A DNA stretch of 59,132 nucleotides, from contig NZ_JABERD010000041.1 of the NCBI RefSeq assembly GCF_013044505.1, positions 1 to 59,132 of the forward strand, written 5' to 3'. The notes under the pieces were generated by a model, which was given only the letters and a program-made list of their open reading frames with translations, made no database searches and was not told where the DNA came from. Shown here piece after piece: positions 29,559-36,935 of the stretch. Both the position numbers and the translations under genes were made by a program. The number at the start of each line of letters is the position of its first letter. Within the stretch, counting starts at the first letter, position 1. This DNA is from Streptomyces sp. S3(2020). Lineage in GTDB: Bacteria > Actinomycetota > Actinomycetes > Streptomycetales > Streptomycetaceae.

Positions 29559-30024
29559 CTGAAGGCCGCAGTCCGGAAATTGATCCACTCAAGGGCATGT
29601 GAACGACGGCTGGAAAAAGCCCGCCGCACTATCACAGAACACCCCGTCGGGTTACCTTTTCCATTGAGTTCCATTGAATTCTGTTGCAGTGAAACCGAAT
29701 TGCGGAATGCACGGCACCGTTTGACGGACCGGCCGTATCGGCCCGATGTCGCCCCTCCCCCGGCATCGGGCCGCAGGCATGCGGGGGAGAGGGCACCACG
29801 AGGAAGGCAGACCGCTGCGGGCCGGAGCCGGCCACGGATGACGGCGGCGGCGACTGGCCGGCGGACGGTGAGGAACACCGTCCCGTTGCGGAACATGCCC
29901 AGCGGCATCAGCGGCTCCACGCATCGCGCCGCACGGTCCGGGCCCGCACATGCCGCTTCCCAAGGCGTCGGCGAACCGGACGGACCGGCTGCGCGGAAGC
30001 CCTGGGAAAGGGGGGCGGTCACAC

Positions 30025-30870
30025 TCAGCTCGTGGGAACGAGGCGCTCCTTGGCGGTCTTGGGTGCCGCCGTCACGGTCTCGGGGTTGGCCGTGAGGATG
30101 GAGCGCTGCAGGCGCCGCAGCCCCGCCGACGGCTCCAGACCGAGGTCCCGGACGAGCGTGGCGCGCAGCCGCTGGTAGACCTCCAGGGCCTCTCCCCGCC
30201 GCCCGGACCGGTACAGCGCGAGCATGAACTGGCCGTGCAGACTCTCATGGGTGCGGTAACGATTCACCAGAACGGTCAGCTCGGACAGCAGCTCGCGGTG
30301 GCGCCCCAGCCGCAGATCGGCCTCTATGCGCTGGTCGAGCGCGCACAGCCGGCTCTCCTCAAGACGCTTGATCTCCATGTCCAGCTGCGCCCCGGCCTGG
30401 ACGTCCGCGAAGGCGGTCCCCGACCACAGCATCAGCGCTTCCCTCAACTGCCGTGCGGCACCGGGGAAGTCACCCGCGTCCATGGCCCGGTAGCCCACAC
30501 CCGCGAGGCGCTCGAACATACGCACATCGCTCTCGCCGCCGCCGCTGGCCAGCAGGTAGCCGCTGGGCATCGTCACCAGCACGTCCTTGGCGGTACGCCG
30601 CCTGCTCTCCCCCTCGCCAGCGTCCTGCTCGTCCTTCTCCACGGCCACGGCGATGAGTTCACGCAGCTGGAGGACGTACGTCTGAAGGGTGGTGCGGGCG
30701 CTGCGCGGCGGCGTGGTGCCCCACAGCTCCTCGATGAGTGCGGAGACGGGCACCACCCGGTCGGCGTGCAGGGCCAGCAGTGCCAGCACCTGCCGCGGCT
30801 TGGGAGCCGTCGGCGTGATGGAGATTCCGTTCTCCTGTACGGCCAATGCGCCGAGTACCTCGATGTCCAC
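30025..30870 (-). CDS. Second SARP-family activator
   Basis: 281 residues, same winged-helix plus activation-domain architecture as the SARP at 28620-29441 and clearly its paralogue (shared ALYRSGRRGEALEVYQRLR, RLEESRL, DLRLGRH). An extra charged loop after the DNA-binding domain (KDEQDAGEGESRRR) distinguishes it. Upstream lies an ARE-like operator at 30976, so it is probably the gamma-butyrolactone-controlled SARP that in turn drives the first one. The hierarchy is inferred from operator positions. Confidence 0.92.
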   Translation of the reverse strand: MDIEVLGALAVQENGISITPTAPKPRQVLALLALHADRVVPVSALIEELWGTTPPRSARTTLQTYVLQLRELIAVAVEKDEQDAGEGESRRRTAKDVLVTMPSGYLLASGGGESDVRMFERLAGVGYRAMDAGDFPGAARQLREALMLWSGTAFADVQAGAQLDMEIKRLEESRLCALDQRIEADLRLGRHRELLSELTVLVNRYRTHESLHGQFMLALYRSGRRGEALEVYQRLRATLVRDLGLEPSAGLRRLQRSILTANPETVTAAPKTAKERLVPTS

Positions 30871-30975
30871 GCGATCTCCCCTGTCTTGTGCCCGAGTGCT
30901 CCGGTCGGTCCGCGGCCGTCAACAGTTGTCAGTCCGGCGCCATGGCAAGAGTAAAAACAGCACGAGCGGTCTGTC

Positions 30976-31002
30976 AATACCAAACCGCATATCCTGTATT
31001 TT
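30976..31002 (-). promoter_or_regulatory. ARE-like gamma-butyrolactone receptor operator upstream of SARP 2
   Basis: On the minus strand it reads ATACAGGATATGCGGTTTGG plus flanks, matching the autoregulatory-element pattern (AYAYA..., CGGTTTKTTT). It lies about 105 bp upstream of the SARP start at 30870. Confidence 0.6.
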
Positions 31003-31129
31003 CTTAGCGGACACGTAGGGTCTACAGGCCTCTGAACAGCATCTATTGGAGATCTCTAGCGGGAATCAAGGTGTCCTGGAGTCATCCTCCAGGGAACAAC
31101 CGGGCGATGGAGACGGGGATCGATCAGTA

Positions 31130-31149
31130 AACAGACCTTACGGTCTGTT
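31130..31149. promoter_or_regulatory. Palindrome AACAGACC-N4-GGTCTGTT
   Basis: Perfect 8-bp arms with a 4-base centre, 11 bases beyond the stop of the TetR gene at 31161. It could be a second ARE-like operator for the SARP gene, whose start is 260 bp away, or a weak terminator. Confidence 0.5.
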
Positions 31150-31160
31150 CAGATTCGAGG

Positions 31161-31814
31161 TCAGCCCGAGGGGCGCTCCGTCGAGGAGACGGCAGCCGAC
31201 GGCCGCGAGCCGGAGCTCACCAGCCGGTCCAGGTCCTGCCGGCCGGCGAGCCGCGGCAGGAGCACCTCCCAGAAGCGGGTGACGTTCTGCCGCGACAGCC
31301 AGGAGTTGTCATCGCCGCCGAGGACCTCGAAGCCCGCGGTCGCGGCGACGATGACGCGAGCACTGTCCGCCCAGGACACCCCTTCCGCCAGAGCGCCGTT
31401 GCGCTCGGCCCGGCGCAGGCTGTCCTCGACCCAGTGCTGCCACTGCGTGCGCAGAGAGGACTCCCCCCGCCGTGTGCTGTCGCCCGCGAGTTCGAAGCCG
31501 CCGCGGACCACGGTGTCGTGGGCGAGGCTGCGCATCAACTCGTGGGTGGCGTCCACCACCGCCTGCAACGAGTCGCCCTGCCAGGCCCGTGCCGCCTCGG
31601 TGATCCGGCCGACGGCCTTGGCGGCCTCCGCCTCCACCGCGTCGGCGAGCATGCCCTTGTTGGCGAAGTGGAAGTGCAGCGCACCGTTGCTGACACCGGC
31701 CCGCTTGCTGATGGTGCTCAACGACGCGGTGACGAAGCCCTCCTCGGCGAACACCTCGGCCGCGGCCTGGATCAGTGCCTGCCGGGTGCGGGCCGCTCGC
31801 TCCTGTTTGACCAT
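31161..31814 (-). CDS. TetR-family gamma-butyrolactone receptor-like regulator
   Basis: 217 residues. The N terminus MVKQERAARTRQALIQAA and the helix-turn-helix SLSTISKRAGVSNGALHFHF are hallmarks of ArpA/ScbR-type receptors and their pseudo-receptors. A tryptophan-rich ligand region (RTQWQHWVEDS) is present. GGAGA lies ten bases before the ATG at 31814; longer in-frame starts lack a site. It sits between the carboxylase and SARP 2. With a second receptor at 36267, one may be a pseudo-receptor; I cannot tell which binds ligand. Confidence 0.88.
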   Translation of the reverse strand: MVKQERAARTRQALIQAAAEVFAEEGFVTASLSTISKRAGVSNGALHFHFANKGMLADAVEAEAAKAVGRITEAARAWQGDSLQAVVDATHELMRSLAHDTVVRGGFELAGDSTRRGESSLRTQWQHWVEDSLRRAERNGALAEGVSWADSARVIVAATAGFEVLGGDDNSWLSRQNVTRFWEVLLPRLAGRQDLDRLVSSGSRPSAAVSSTERPSG

Positions 31815-31887
31815 GTGCTGTCTCCTGAGAACAGGGACGTCGAAGGCCGGCACCGCACCGACATCCCAAGTCCCTCGGAACGTACTG

Positions 31888-33477
31888 CTACTGCGGGGGG
31901 TTGCCGTGCTTGCGCGACGGCAGGTCGGCATGCTTCCTGCGGAGCATGGCCAGGGAGCGGATGAGGACCTCGCGGGTGCGGGCCGGGTCGATCACGTCGT
32001 CCACCAGGCCGCGCTCGGCCGCGTAGTACGGGTGCATGAGCTCGGCCTTGTACTCCTTGACCATCTTCTGCCGCATGGCCTCGGGGTCCTCGGCCTCGGC
32101 TATCTGCCGACGGAAGATGACGTTGGCGGCGCCCTCGGCGCCCATCACGGCGATCTCGTTCGTCGGCCACGCGTAGGTCAGGTCGGCGCCGATGGACTGG
32201 GAGTCCATGACGATGTACGCGCCGCCGTAGGCCTTGCGCAGCACCAGCGAGACCCGTGGCACGGTCGCGTTGCAGTAGGCGTACAGCAGCTTCGCGCCGT
32301 GCCGGATGATCCCGCCGTGCTCCTGGTCGACACCCGGGAGGAAGCCGGGGACGTCCAGGAAGGTCATGATCGGAATATTGAAGGCATCGCACATCTGCAC
32401 GAACCGTGCGGCCTTCTCGCTGGCCTCGATGTCCAGGACGCCGGCCAGGGTCTGGGGCTGGTTGGCGACGAACCCGACCGTCTGTCCGTCGAGCCGGGCC
32501 AGCGCGCAGATGATGTTCCGCGCCCAGCCCTCGTGGACCTCCAGGTACTCGCCGTCGTCGACGACCTCCTCGATGACCTTGGCCATGTCGTAGGGCCGGT
32601 TGCCGTCGGCCGGCACCAGGTCCAGGAGCGCGTCCGAGCGCCGGTCGATGTAGTCGGCGCCGCGCACCCTCGGCGGGGCCTCCCGGTTGTTCTGCGGCAG
32701 CAACGACAGCAGGAAGCGCACCTCGGCGATGCAGGTCTCCTCGTCGTCGTACGCGAAATGGCACACGCCCGAGGTCTCGGCGTGCACGTCCGCGCCGCCC
32801 AGCCCGTTCTGCGTGATCTCCTCGCCCGTCACGGCCTTGACGACGTCCGGGCCGGTGATGAACATCTGCGAGGTCTCACGGACCATGAACACGAAGTCCG
32901 TCAGCGCCGGACTGTAGGCCGCACCGCCCGCGCACGGACCCAGCATCACCGAGATCTGCGGGATCACCCCGGACGCCTTGGTGTTGCGCTGGAAGATGCC
33001 GCCGTACCCGGCGAGCGCCGAGACGCCCTCCTGGATACGGGCGCCCGCACCGTCGTTCAGCGACACCAGCGGAGCCCCGGTAGCGATGGCCATGTCCATG
33101 ATCTTGTGGATCTTGGTGGCGTGGGCCTCGCCCAGCGCGCCGCCGAAGATCCGGAAGTCGTGCGCGTACACGAAGACGGTACGTCCATCGACCGTGCCCC
33201 AGCCGGTGATCACACCGTCCGTGTAGGGCTTCTTCACCTCCAGCCCGAAACCGCTTGCCCGGTGCCGGCGCAGTTGCTCGACCTCCTGGAAGGAACCCGG
33301 GTCGAGGAGCAGCTCGATGCGCTCCCGGGCGGTCAGCTTGCCCTTGGCGTGCTGCGCCTCGGTCGCCTGCCGACCGGGGCCGGCCAGCGCCAGTTCGCGG
33401 ATGCTGTCCAGCTCCGCCACGCGCCCGCGGATATCGGCGGGCCCCGGTTCTGTCGAAGCCCGACTCGTCATAGCCAT
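31888..33477 (-). CDS. Acyl-CoA (acetyl/propionyl-CoA) carboxylase beta subunit
   Basis: 529 residues, the biotin-dependent carboxyltransferase of the AccB/PccB type. Seen are KGKLTARERIELLLDPGSF at the N terminus, GAGARIQEGVSALAGYGGIF, the acyl-CoA oxyanion region GPCAGGAAYSPALTDF, and IIRHGAKLLYAY with AYGGAYIVM in the C-terminal half. It would make malonyl-CoA with a biotinylated alpha subunit encoded elsewhere. Type II PKS clusters often carry such a gene (for example JadN). GGAAGG precedes the ATG. An ARE-like site lies 60-85 bp upstream and the epsilon subunit gene is just beyond. Confidence 0.93.
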   Translation of the reverse strand: MAMTSRASTEPGPADIRGRVAELDSIRELALAGPGRQATEAQHAKGKLTARERIELLLDPGSFQEVEQLRRHRASGFGLEVKKPYTDGVITGWGTVDGRTVFVYAHDFRIFGGALGEAHATKIHKIMDMAIATGAPLVSLNDGAGARIQEGVSALAGYGGIFQRNTKASGVIPQISVMLGPCAGGAAYSPALTDFVFMVRETSQMFITGPDVVKAVTGEEITQNGLGGADVHAETSGVCHFAYDDEETCIAEVRFLLSLLPQNNREAPPRVRGADYIDRRSDALLDLVPADGNRPYDMAKVIEEVVDDGEYLEVHEGWARNIICALARLDGQTVGFVANQPQTLAGVLDIEASEKAARFVQMCDAFNIPIMTFLDVPGFLPGVDQEHGGIIRHGAKLLYAYCNATVPRVSLVLRKAYGGAYIVMDSQSIGADLTYAWPTNEIAVMGAEGAANVIFRRQIAEAEDPEAMRQKMVKEYKAELMHPYYAAERGLVDDVIDPARTREVLIRSLAMLRRKHADLPSRKHGNPPQ

Positions 33478-33538
33478 GTCAGGTGCCTTCCTGGGACAAG
33501 GCCGAGGAGGTCCCGCCCCGGGTCCGTGAAGCCATCAT

Positions 33539-33561
33539 AACAAACCGCACGTGCGGTATCT
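33539..33561 (-). promoter_or_regulatory. ARE-like operator upstream of the carboxylase beta gene
   Basis: Minus strand AGATACCGCACGTGCGGTTT followed by GTT; the centre CCGCACGTGCGG is a perfect palindrome. It shares AGATAC and CGGTTT with the AREs at 34043 and 36205. It sits 62-84 bp upstream of the ATG at 33477, between the epsilon and beta genes, so the beta gene may have its own receptor-controlled promoter. Confidence 0.65.
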
Positions 33562-33600
33562 GGTTGAGGAGTGAAGGAACTGAGAAGACACGCCTCTCCA

Positions 33601-33789
33601 TCAGCGCCAGCTCTCGGGCGCCGCATAGCTGTCCGGCTCCCGCCACCAGCGGTTTTCGGCCGCCGACGGTTCCTCGGACGCCTCTTCCGTGCCCGCCTTC
33701 AGGGCGAGCAGTACCGCGACCACGGCAGCCAGTTCTGCCTCGTCTGGCCGCCCTCGCTCCACCCTGATCAGGGCTTCTGCCGTCCCCAT
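33601..33789 (-). CDS. Acyl-CoA carboxylase epsilon subunit
   Basis: 62 residues. IRVERGRPDEAELAAVVAVL followed by a variable acidic linker and a C-terminal NRWWREPDSYAAPESWR matches the small AccE/PccE subunits that stimulate actinobacterial acyl-CoA carboxylases. It is encoded 123 bp upstream of the beta subunit on the same strand, the usual linkage. The ATG at 33789 is preceded by a G-rich GGGGG about ten bases away. A SARP-like repeat cluster lies at 33840-33866. Confidence 0.85.
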   Translation of the reverse strand: MGTAEALIRVERGRPDEAELAAVVAVLLALKAGTEEASEEPSAAENRWWREPDSYAAPESWR

Positions 33790-33839
33790 GCGTCCGATCC
33801 CCCTTTATGTCGGGCCTGGAGACACGGTCGGGGAAGCCA

Positions 33840-33867
33840 CTCAAGGACGGCTTTGACCTCGCTTGAG
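33840..33867 (-). promoter_or_regulatory. SARP-box-like repeats upstream of the carboxylase operon
   Basis: On the minus strand TCAAGCG, TCAAAGC and TTGAGTG fall at offsets 0, 10 and 22 bp, close to two 11-bp steps. The site begins about 50 bp from the epsilon-subunit ATG. The rest of the 334-bp divergent region (33790-34123) carries the palindrome at 33992 and the ARE at 34043. Confidence 0.45.
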
Positions 33868-33991
33868 GTAGGGGGGCGGGCCACATCCCATGTGCACCGG
33901 ACAGCAGCAGGTGCCACATGCATAAGTGACTGCGGACGACCTGCGGGGGCGGAGTCGAACCCGAGGTCACCGAATGATCATCTACACATTT

Positions 33992-34007
33992 AGGAACGCA
34001 TCGTTCC
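33992..34007. promoter_or_regulatory. Palindrome GGAACG-CAT-CGTTCC upstream of afsA-like gene
   Basis: A dyad of 6-bp arms in an AT-richer stretch about 120 bp upstream of the afsA-like ATG. It is a possible regulator site distinct from the ARE pattern. Confidence 0.4.
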
Positions 34008-34042
34008 ATTTATCGGTGGCTGGAGGGTGGCATTCCTTCTGG

Positions 34043-34068
34043 AAATTAAACCGGATGGTATGTATCTT
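34043..34068 (-). promoter_or_regulatory. ARE operator upstream of afsA-like gene
   Basis: Minus strand AAGATACATACCATCCGGTT followed by TAATTT. It agrees well with the receptor operator consensus and nearly matches the ARE in front of the TetR gene at 36267 (AAGATACAAAC...CGGTTT). It lies 56 bp before the afsA-like ATG. Confidence 0.75.
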
Positions 34069-34123
34069 CGCTCTCCTGAGGGATCCACCACTCACATTCA
34101 AGTCAAAGCGGCCAGGGGGGACT

Positions 34124-35101
34124 ATGTCTGCGAGCACGTTCCGCATGTACCGCGCGATACCGGGCGCGGCACTCAAGGACAGCGACACGAAGAACGGTGC
34201 CCTGCTCTTCCCGTCCCTGACCACCACCGTTCCCAAGGAACTGGTGCACCGGGCGAGCATCGCCGAGGTCATGCTGACCGACTGGATGCGTGTAAGCGAC
34301 GATCACTTCACCATCGACGCGCAGTGGCCTCGTGCCCACAGCTTCTTCACCGCCGTGGACGGCTGCCACGACCCGCTGATCGTGGCGGAGACGATCCGAC
34401 AGGCCGGCATCCTCCTGGCGCACGCGGAGTTCAGCGTCCCCCTCGACCACCAGTTCCTCATGTGGGACCTGGCGGTCACCGTGGACCCGGCGAACCTCCG
34501 CGTCGCCAGCACTCCGAGCTCGGTCAGCCTGGAGATCTTCTGCAAGGACATCAAGTACCGCCGCAACGAGCTGGCGGGCTTCCACTACGACGTGGTGATC
34601 CGCCTCGACGATCAGATCGCGGCAACGGGAGGCGCGACCTTCTCCTGTGCTTCGGGCAAGGTCTACGAACGACTGCGCGGCGACCGCCGTGAGAAGCTCC
34701 AGCGGCAGCTCCCGCTCACCGCCCCGACAGCACCTCAGGACGTCGGCCGTGTCTCCCCCATGGATGTGGTGCTGTCCCCCATCGGAGAGCCGAACCGCTG
34801 GCAGCTCAGGCTGGACACCCGCCACCCCGTCCTCTTCGATCACCCCGTCGACCACGTGCCCGGCATGGTGCTCCTCGAAGCCGCCCGCCAGGCCGCGGTG
34901 GAGGCCCTGGGGCATTCCCTGCCGATCGCCATCACCAGCGAGTTCCAGCGGTACGTCGAGCTGGACGCGCCCTGTGTCATCGAGGTGTGCCGTGTTGCCG
35001 GGACACACGCGGACGGCGGCGGGAGCGTGCTCGTGACCGGACGGCAGTACGACGAGACCGTGTTCAGGTCCACCGTGACCATGGCCCCGACACCCGCGTG
35101 A
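34124..35101 (+). CDS. AfsA/ScbA-family gamma-butyrolactone synthase
   Basis: 325 residues with two hotdog-fold repeats. The hallmark KELVHRASIAEVMLTDW opens the first; DHVPGMVLLEAARQAAVEAL lies in the second. AfsA condenses a beta-ketoacyl donor with dihydroxyacetone phosphate, the first committed step to the butyrolactone signal. AGGGGGG precedes the ATG. It has an ARE upstream, a reductase gene convergent downstream and a receptor gene 1.2 kb away: a classic signalling locus. Confidence 0.9.
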   Translation: MSASTFRMYRAIPGAALKDSDTKNGALLFPSLTTTVPKELVHRASIAEVMLTDWMRVSDDHFTIDAQWPRAHSFFTAVDGCHDPLIVAETIRQAGILLAHAEFSVPLDHQFLMWDLAVTVDPANLRVASTPSSVSLEIFCKDIKYRRNELAGFHYDVVIRLDDQIAATGGATFSCASGKVYERLRGDRREKLQRQLPLTAPTAPQDVGRVSPMDVVLSPIGEPNRWQLRLDTRHPVLFDHPVDHVPGMVLLEAARQAAVEALGHSLPIAITSEFQRYVELDAPCVIEVCRVAGTHADGGGSVLVTGRQYDETVFRSTVTMAPTPA

Positions 35102-35114
35102 CCCGCACCTCAGC

Positions 35115-35158
35115 ACCGGCCTCCCCCAGAAGATCTGCGGCGTCTGGGGGAGGCCGGT
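35115..35158. terminator. Bidirectional terminator between afsA-like and NmrA-like genes
   Basis: A perfect 16-bp stem (ACCGGCCTCCCCCAGA and complement) with a 12-base loop in the 75-bp gap between two convergent stops. Confidence 0.85.
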
Positions 35159-35176
35159 TCCACGTCTGCCGGAGGA

Positions 35177-36058
35177 TCACCGGGTCCGGTGCGCGGCTGC
35201 TGGGTGAGGCGCCGCAGGTGCGAACTCCCGGAGATGGTCCTCGGCCCACGCACGGAACGTGCCCGCCGGGCGGCCGGTCAGCATGCGGACCGTGTCGTCC
35301 ACCCCGGCCTTGGCACCCGATCGCTGGCGTTCCGCACTCTGTAGCAGCGCCTCGGCCACACACGCCGGATAGCGCCTCATCAGCGCGGCGCGGGCCTCGT
35401 GCGGAGTCAGCTCCTCGAAACGCAGCGGCACACCGAGCAGCCGACCGAGTTCCTGCGTCTGCCCGACCGCGGTAAGGGCCTCAGGCCCGGTCAGAGAGTA
35501 GGCGCGTTGGGCATGCCCCTCCTCCGTCAGCACGCGTACGGCGGCCTCGGCGATGTCCCGCGGATCCACGCAGGCATTGCCCGATGTCCCGTACAGGGCA
35601 CGGACGGTGCGGACGGAACGGACGGACTGCGCCCAGGAAAGGCAGTTGGACATGAACGCACGAGGACGCAGCAGCGTCCACTCCAGGCCGGAGGCACGCA
35701 GTAGTTCCTCGCTGGCGCGCTGCCACCGCGTGATGAGATCGTCGGCCCGTTCGTCGAGGACGGCTGCCGCGGAGAGCTTCACCACCCGTCGCACTCCGGC
35801 CATTCGAGCGGCGCGGACGAACGCCGCGTCCTCGTCGCCGGCGACGCGCGTGGTGACAAGGAACGCCGTCCGCACTCCTTCCAGTGCCATGGCCAACGAC
35901 TGCGGATCCGAGTAGTCCCCGGCGGCCTTCTGGGCCGTCGCGGCCGCCCCCGTGATCTTCGACGGGTCCCTGGCCATGAGGCGAACAGGCAGTTCGGCCG
36001 GAAGCCGCCCAACCAAAAGCCGACCCACCGTCCCCGTGCTTCCCGTCACCAGGATCAC
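35177..36058 (-). CDS. NmrA/SDR-family NAD(P)-binding reductase
   Basis: 293 residues. N-terminal VILVTGSTGTVGRLLV is an NmrA-type dinucleotide motif (GxxGxxG), followed by SARDPSK-like MARDPSK for NADPH preference and a substrate-binding C-terminal half. The GTG at 36058 is preferred because GGGGGAGGG lies six bases upstream. Position between an afsA homologue and a receptor gene suggests it reduces a butenolide or ketone intermediate of the signal, as BarS/ScbB-type reductases do, though it is not the usual subfamily. Confidence 0.75.
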   Translation of the reverse strand: MILVTGSTGTVGRLLVGRLPAELPVRLMARDPSKITGAAATAQKAAGDYSDPQSLAMALEGVRTAFLVTTRVAGDEDAAFVRAARMAGVRRVVKLSAAAVLDERADDLITRWQRASEELLRASGLEWTLLRPRAFMSNCLSWAQSVRSVRTVRALYGTSGNACVDPRDIAEAAVRVLTEEGHAQRAYSLTGPEALTAVGQTQELGRLLGVPLRFEELTPHEARAALMRRYPACVAEALLQSAERQRSGAKAGVDDTVRMLTGRPAGTFRAWAEDHLREFAPAAPHPAAAHRTR

Positions 36059-36204
36059 CGCAAGCCCTCCCCCGTCCGATGAGGCGCCGCACCCTCGACA
36101 CACCATGATCCACTCACGGCTCTCCGCTTCTCCGGTGCGGTGGTTTTCCGCAATTTATTGAATCTCGTACGGCTGGAAGGAGTGCGCGAGCGCCAACCGA
36201 CTGT

Positions 36205-36228
36205 AAGATACAAACTGGGCGGTTTTTT
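36205..36228 (+). promoter_or_regulatory. ARE operator upstream of receptor gene
   Basis: Reads AAGATACAAACTGGGCGGTT followed by TTTT, an excellent match to receptor operators. It sits 39-62 bp upstream of the TetR ATG at 36267 and between divergent genes, so it likely gives autorepression and may also affect the NmrA-like gene. Confidence 0.8.
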
Positions 36229-36266
36229 ATTGGGTCTCCGGGCTCACCGAACAGAGGAGGCCGAAA

Positions 36267-36935
36267 GTGGTGAAACAGGACAGGGCGATCCGTACGCGGC
36301 GGACGATCCTCACGGCGGCTGCCAAAGTCTTCGAAGAACGCGGTTACCAGGCCGCGACGATCAGCGAGATCCTCAGCGCCGCGGGGGTGACCAAGGGAGC
36401 TCTCTACTTCCACTTCCCCTCGAAGGAACACCTGGCGGAAGGGGTGCTCCACGAGCAGGACCAACTGCTTCCCATCCCTGATCGCGCCTGCAAGATCCAG
36501 CAGTTCGTGGACACCGTGATGCTGCACTCCTTCCGCCTCCAGACCGATCCCATGGTCCGGGCAGGGGTCCGGCTCTCACTCGACCAGCAGGCGGCGGGGC
36601 TCGACAGAAGCGGACCGTTCCTGCGCTGGGCGGAGATCTGCAACGAGCTCCTGGAGAAGGGGCAGGCCCAGGGCGAGCTGCTCCCGCATGTCGTGGCGTC
36701 CGAGACCGCCGATGTCATGGTGGGCTGCTTCGCCGGTGTGCAGGCCATGTCCCAGGCCGTCTCCGACCACCAGGACCTCCCGCAGCGGGTGAACGCCTTT
36801 CTCAGGCATGTGCTGCCCAGCGTGGTCGTACCCTCCGTCCTCGCCTCCGTGGACCTCACCGAGGGCCGGGGGACCGCGGTCCACACCGAGTTGAAGGCGC
36901 TGCACGCCGAACATCAGCCGACGCACCTCAGCTGA
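36267..36935 (+). CDS. Gamma-butyrolactone receptor (ArpA/ScbR-like TetR regulator)
   Basis: 222 residues. MVKQDRAIRTRRTILTAA plus the helix-turn-helix TISEILSAAGVTKGALYFHF is the ArpA/ScbR signature. The ligand-binding part has FRLQTDPMVRAGVRLSLDQQ and the conserved tryptophan (FLRWAEIC). It likely represses its own promoter and afsA through near-identical AREs and is released by the butyrolactone. The 3' end overlaps the convergent hydroxylase gene by 8 bases. Confidence 0.92.
   Translation: MVKQDRAIRTRRTILTAAAKVFEERGYQAATISEILSAAGVTKGALYFHFPSKEHLAEGVLHEQDQLLPIPDRACKIQQFVDTVMLHSFRLQTDPMVRAGVRLSLDQQAAGLDRSGPFLRWAEICNELLEKGQAQGELLPHVVASETADVMVGCFAGVQAMSQAVSDHQDLPQRVNAFLRHVLPSVVVPSVLASVDLTEGRGTAVHTELKALHAEHQPTHLS

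Noticed and set aside
29555..30022. 155-codon minus-strand frame between the SARP genes
   Set aside because: Composition is irregular, it spans an AT-richer regulatory stretch, and it ends inside the SARP-box region.
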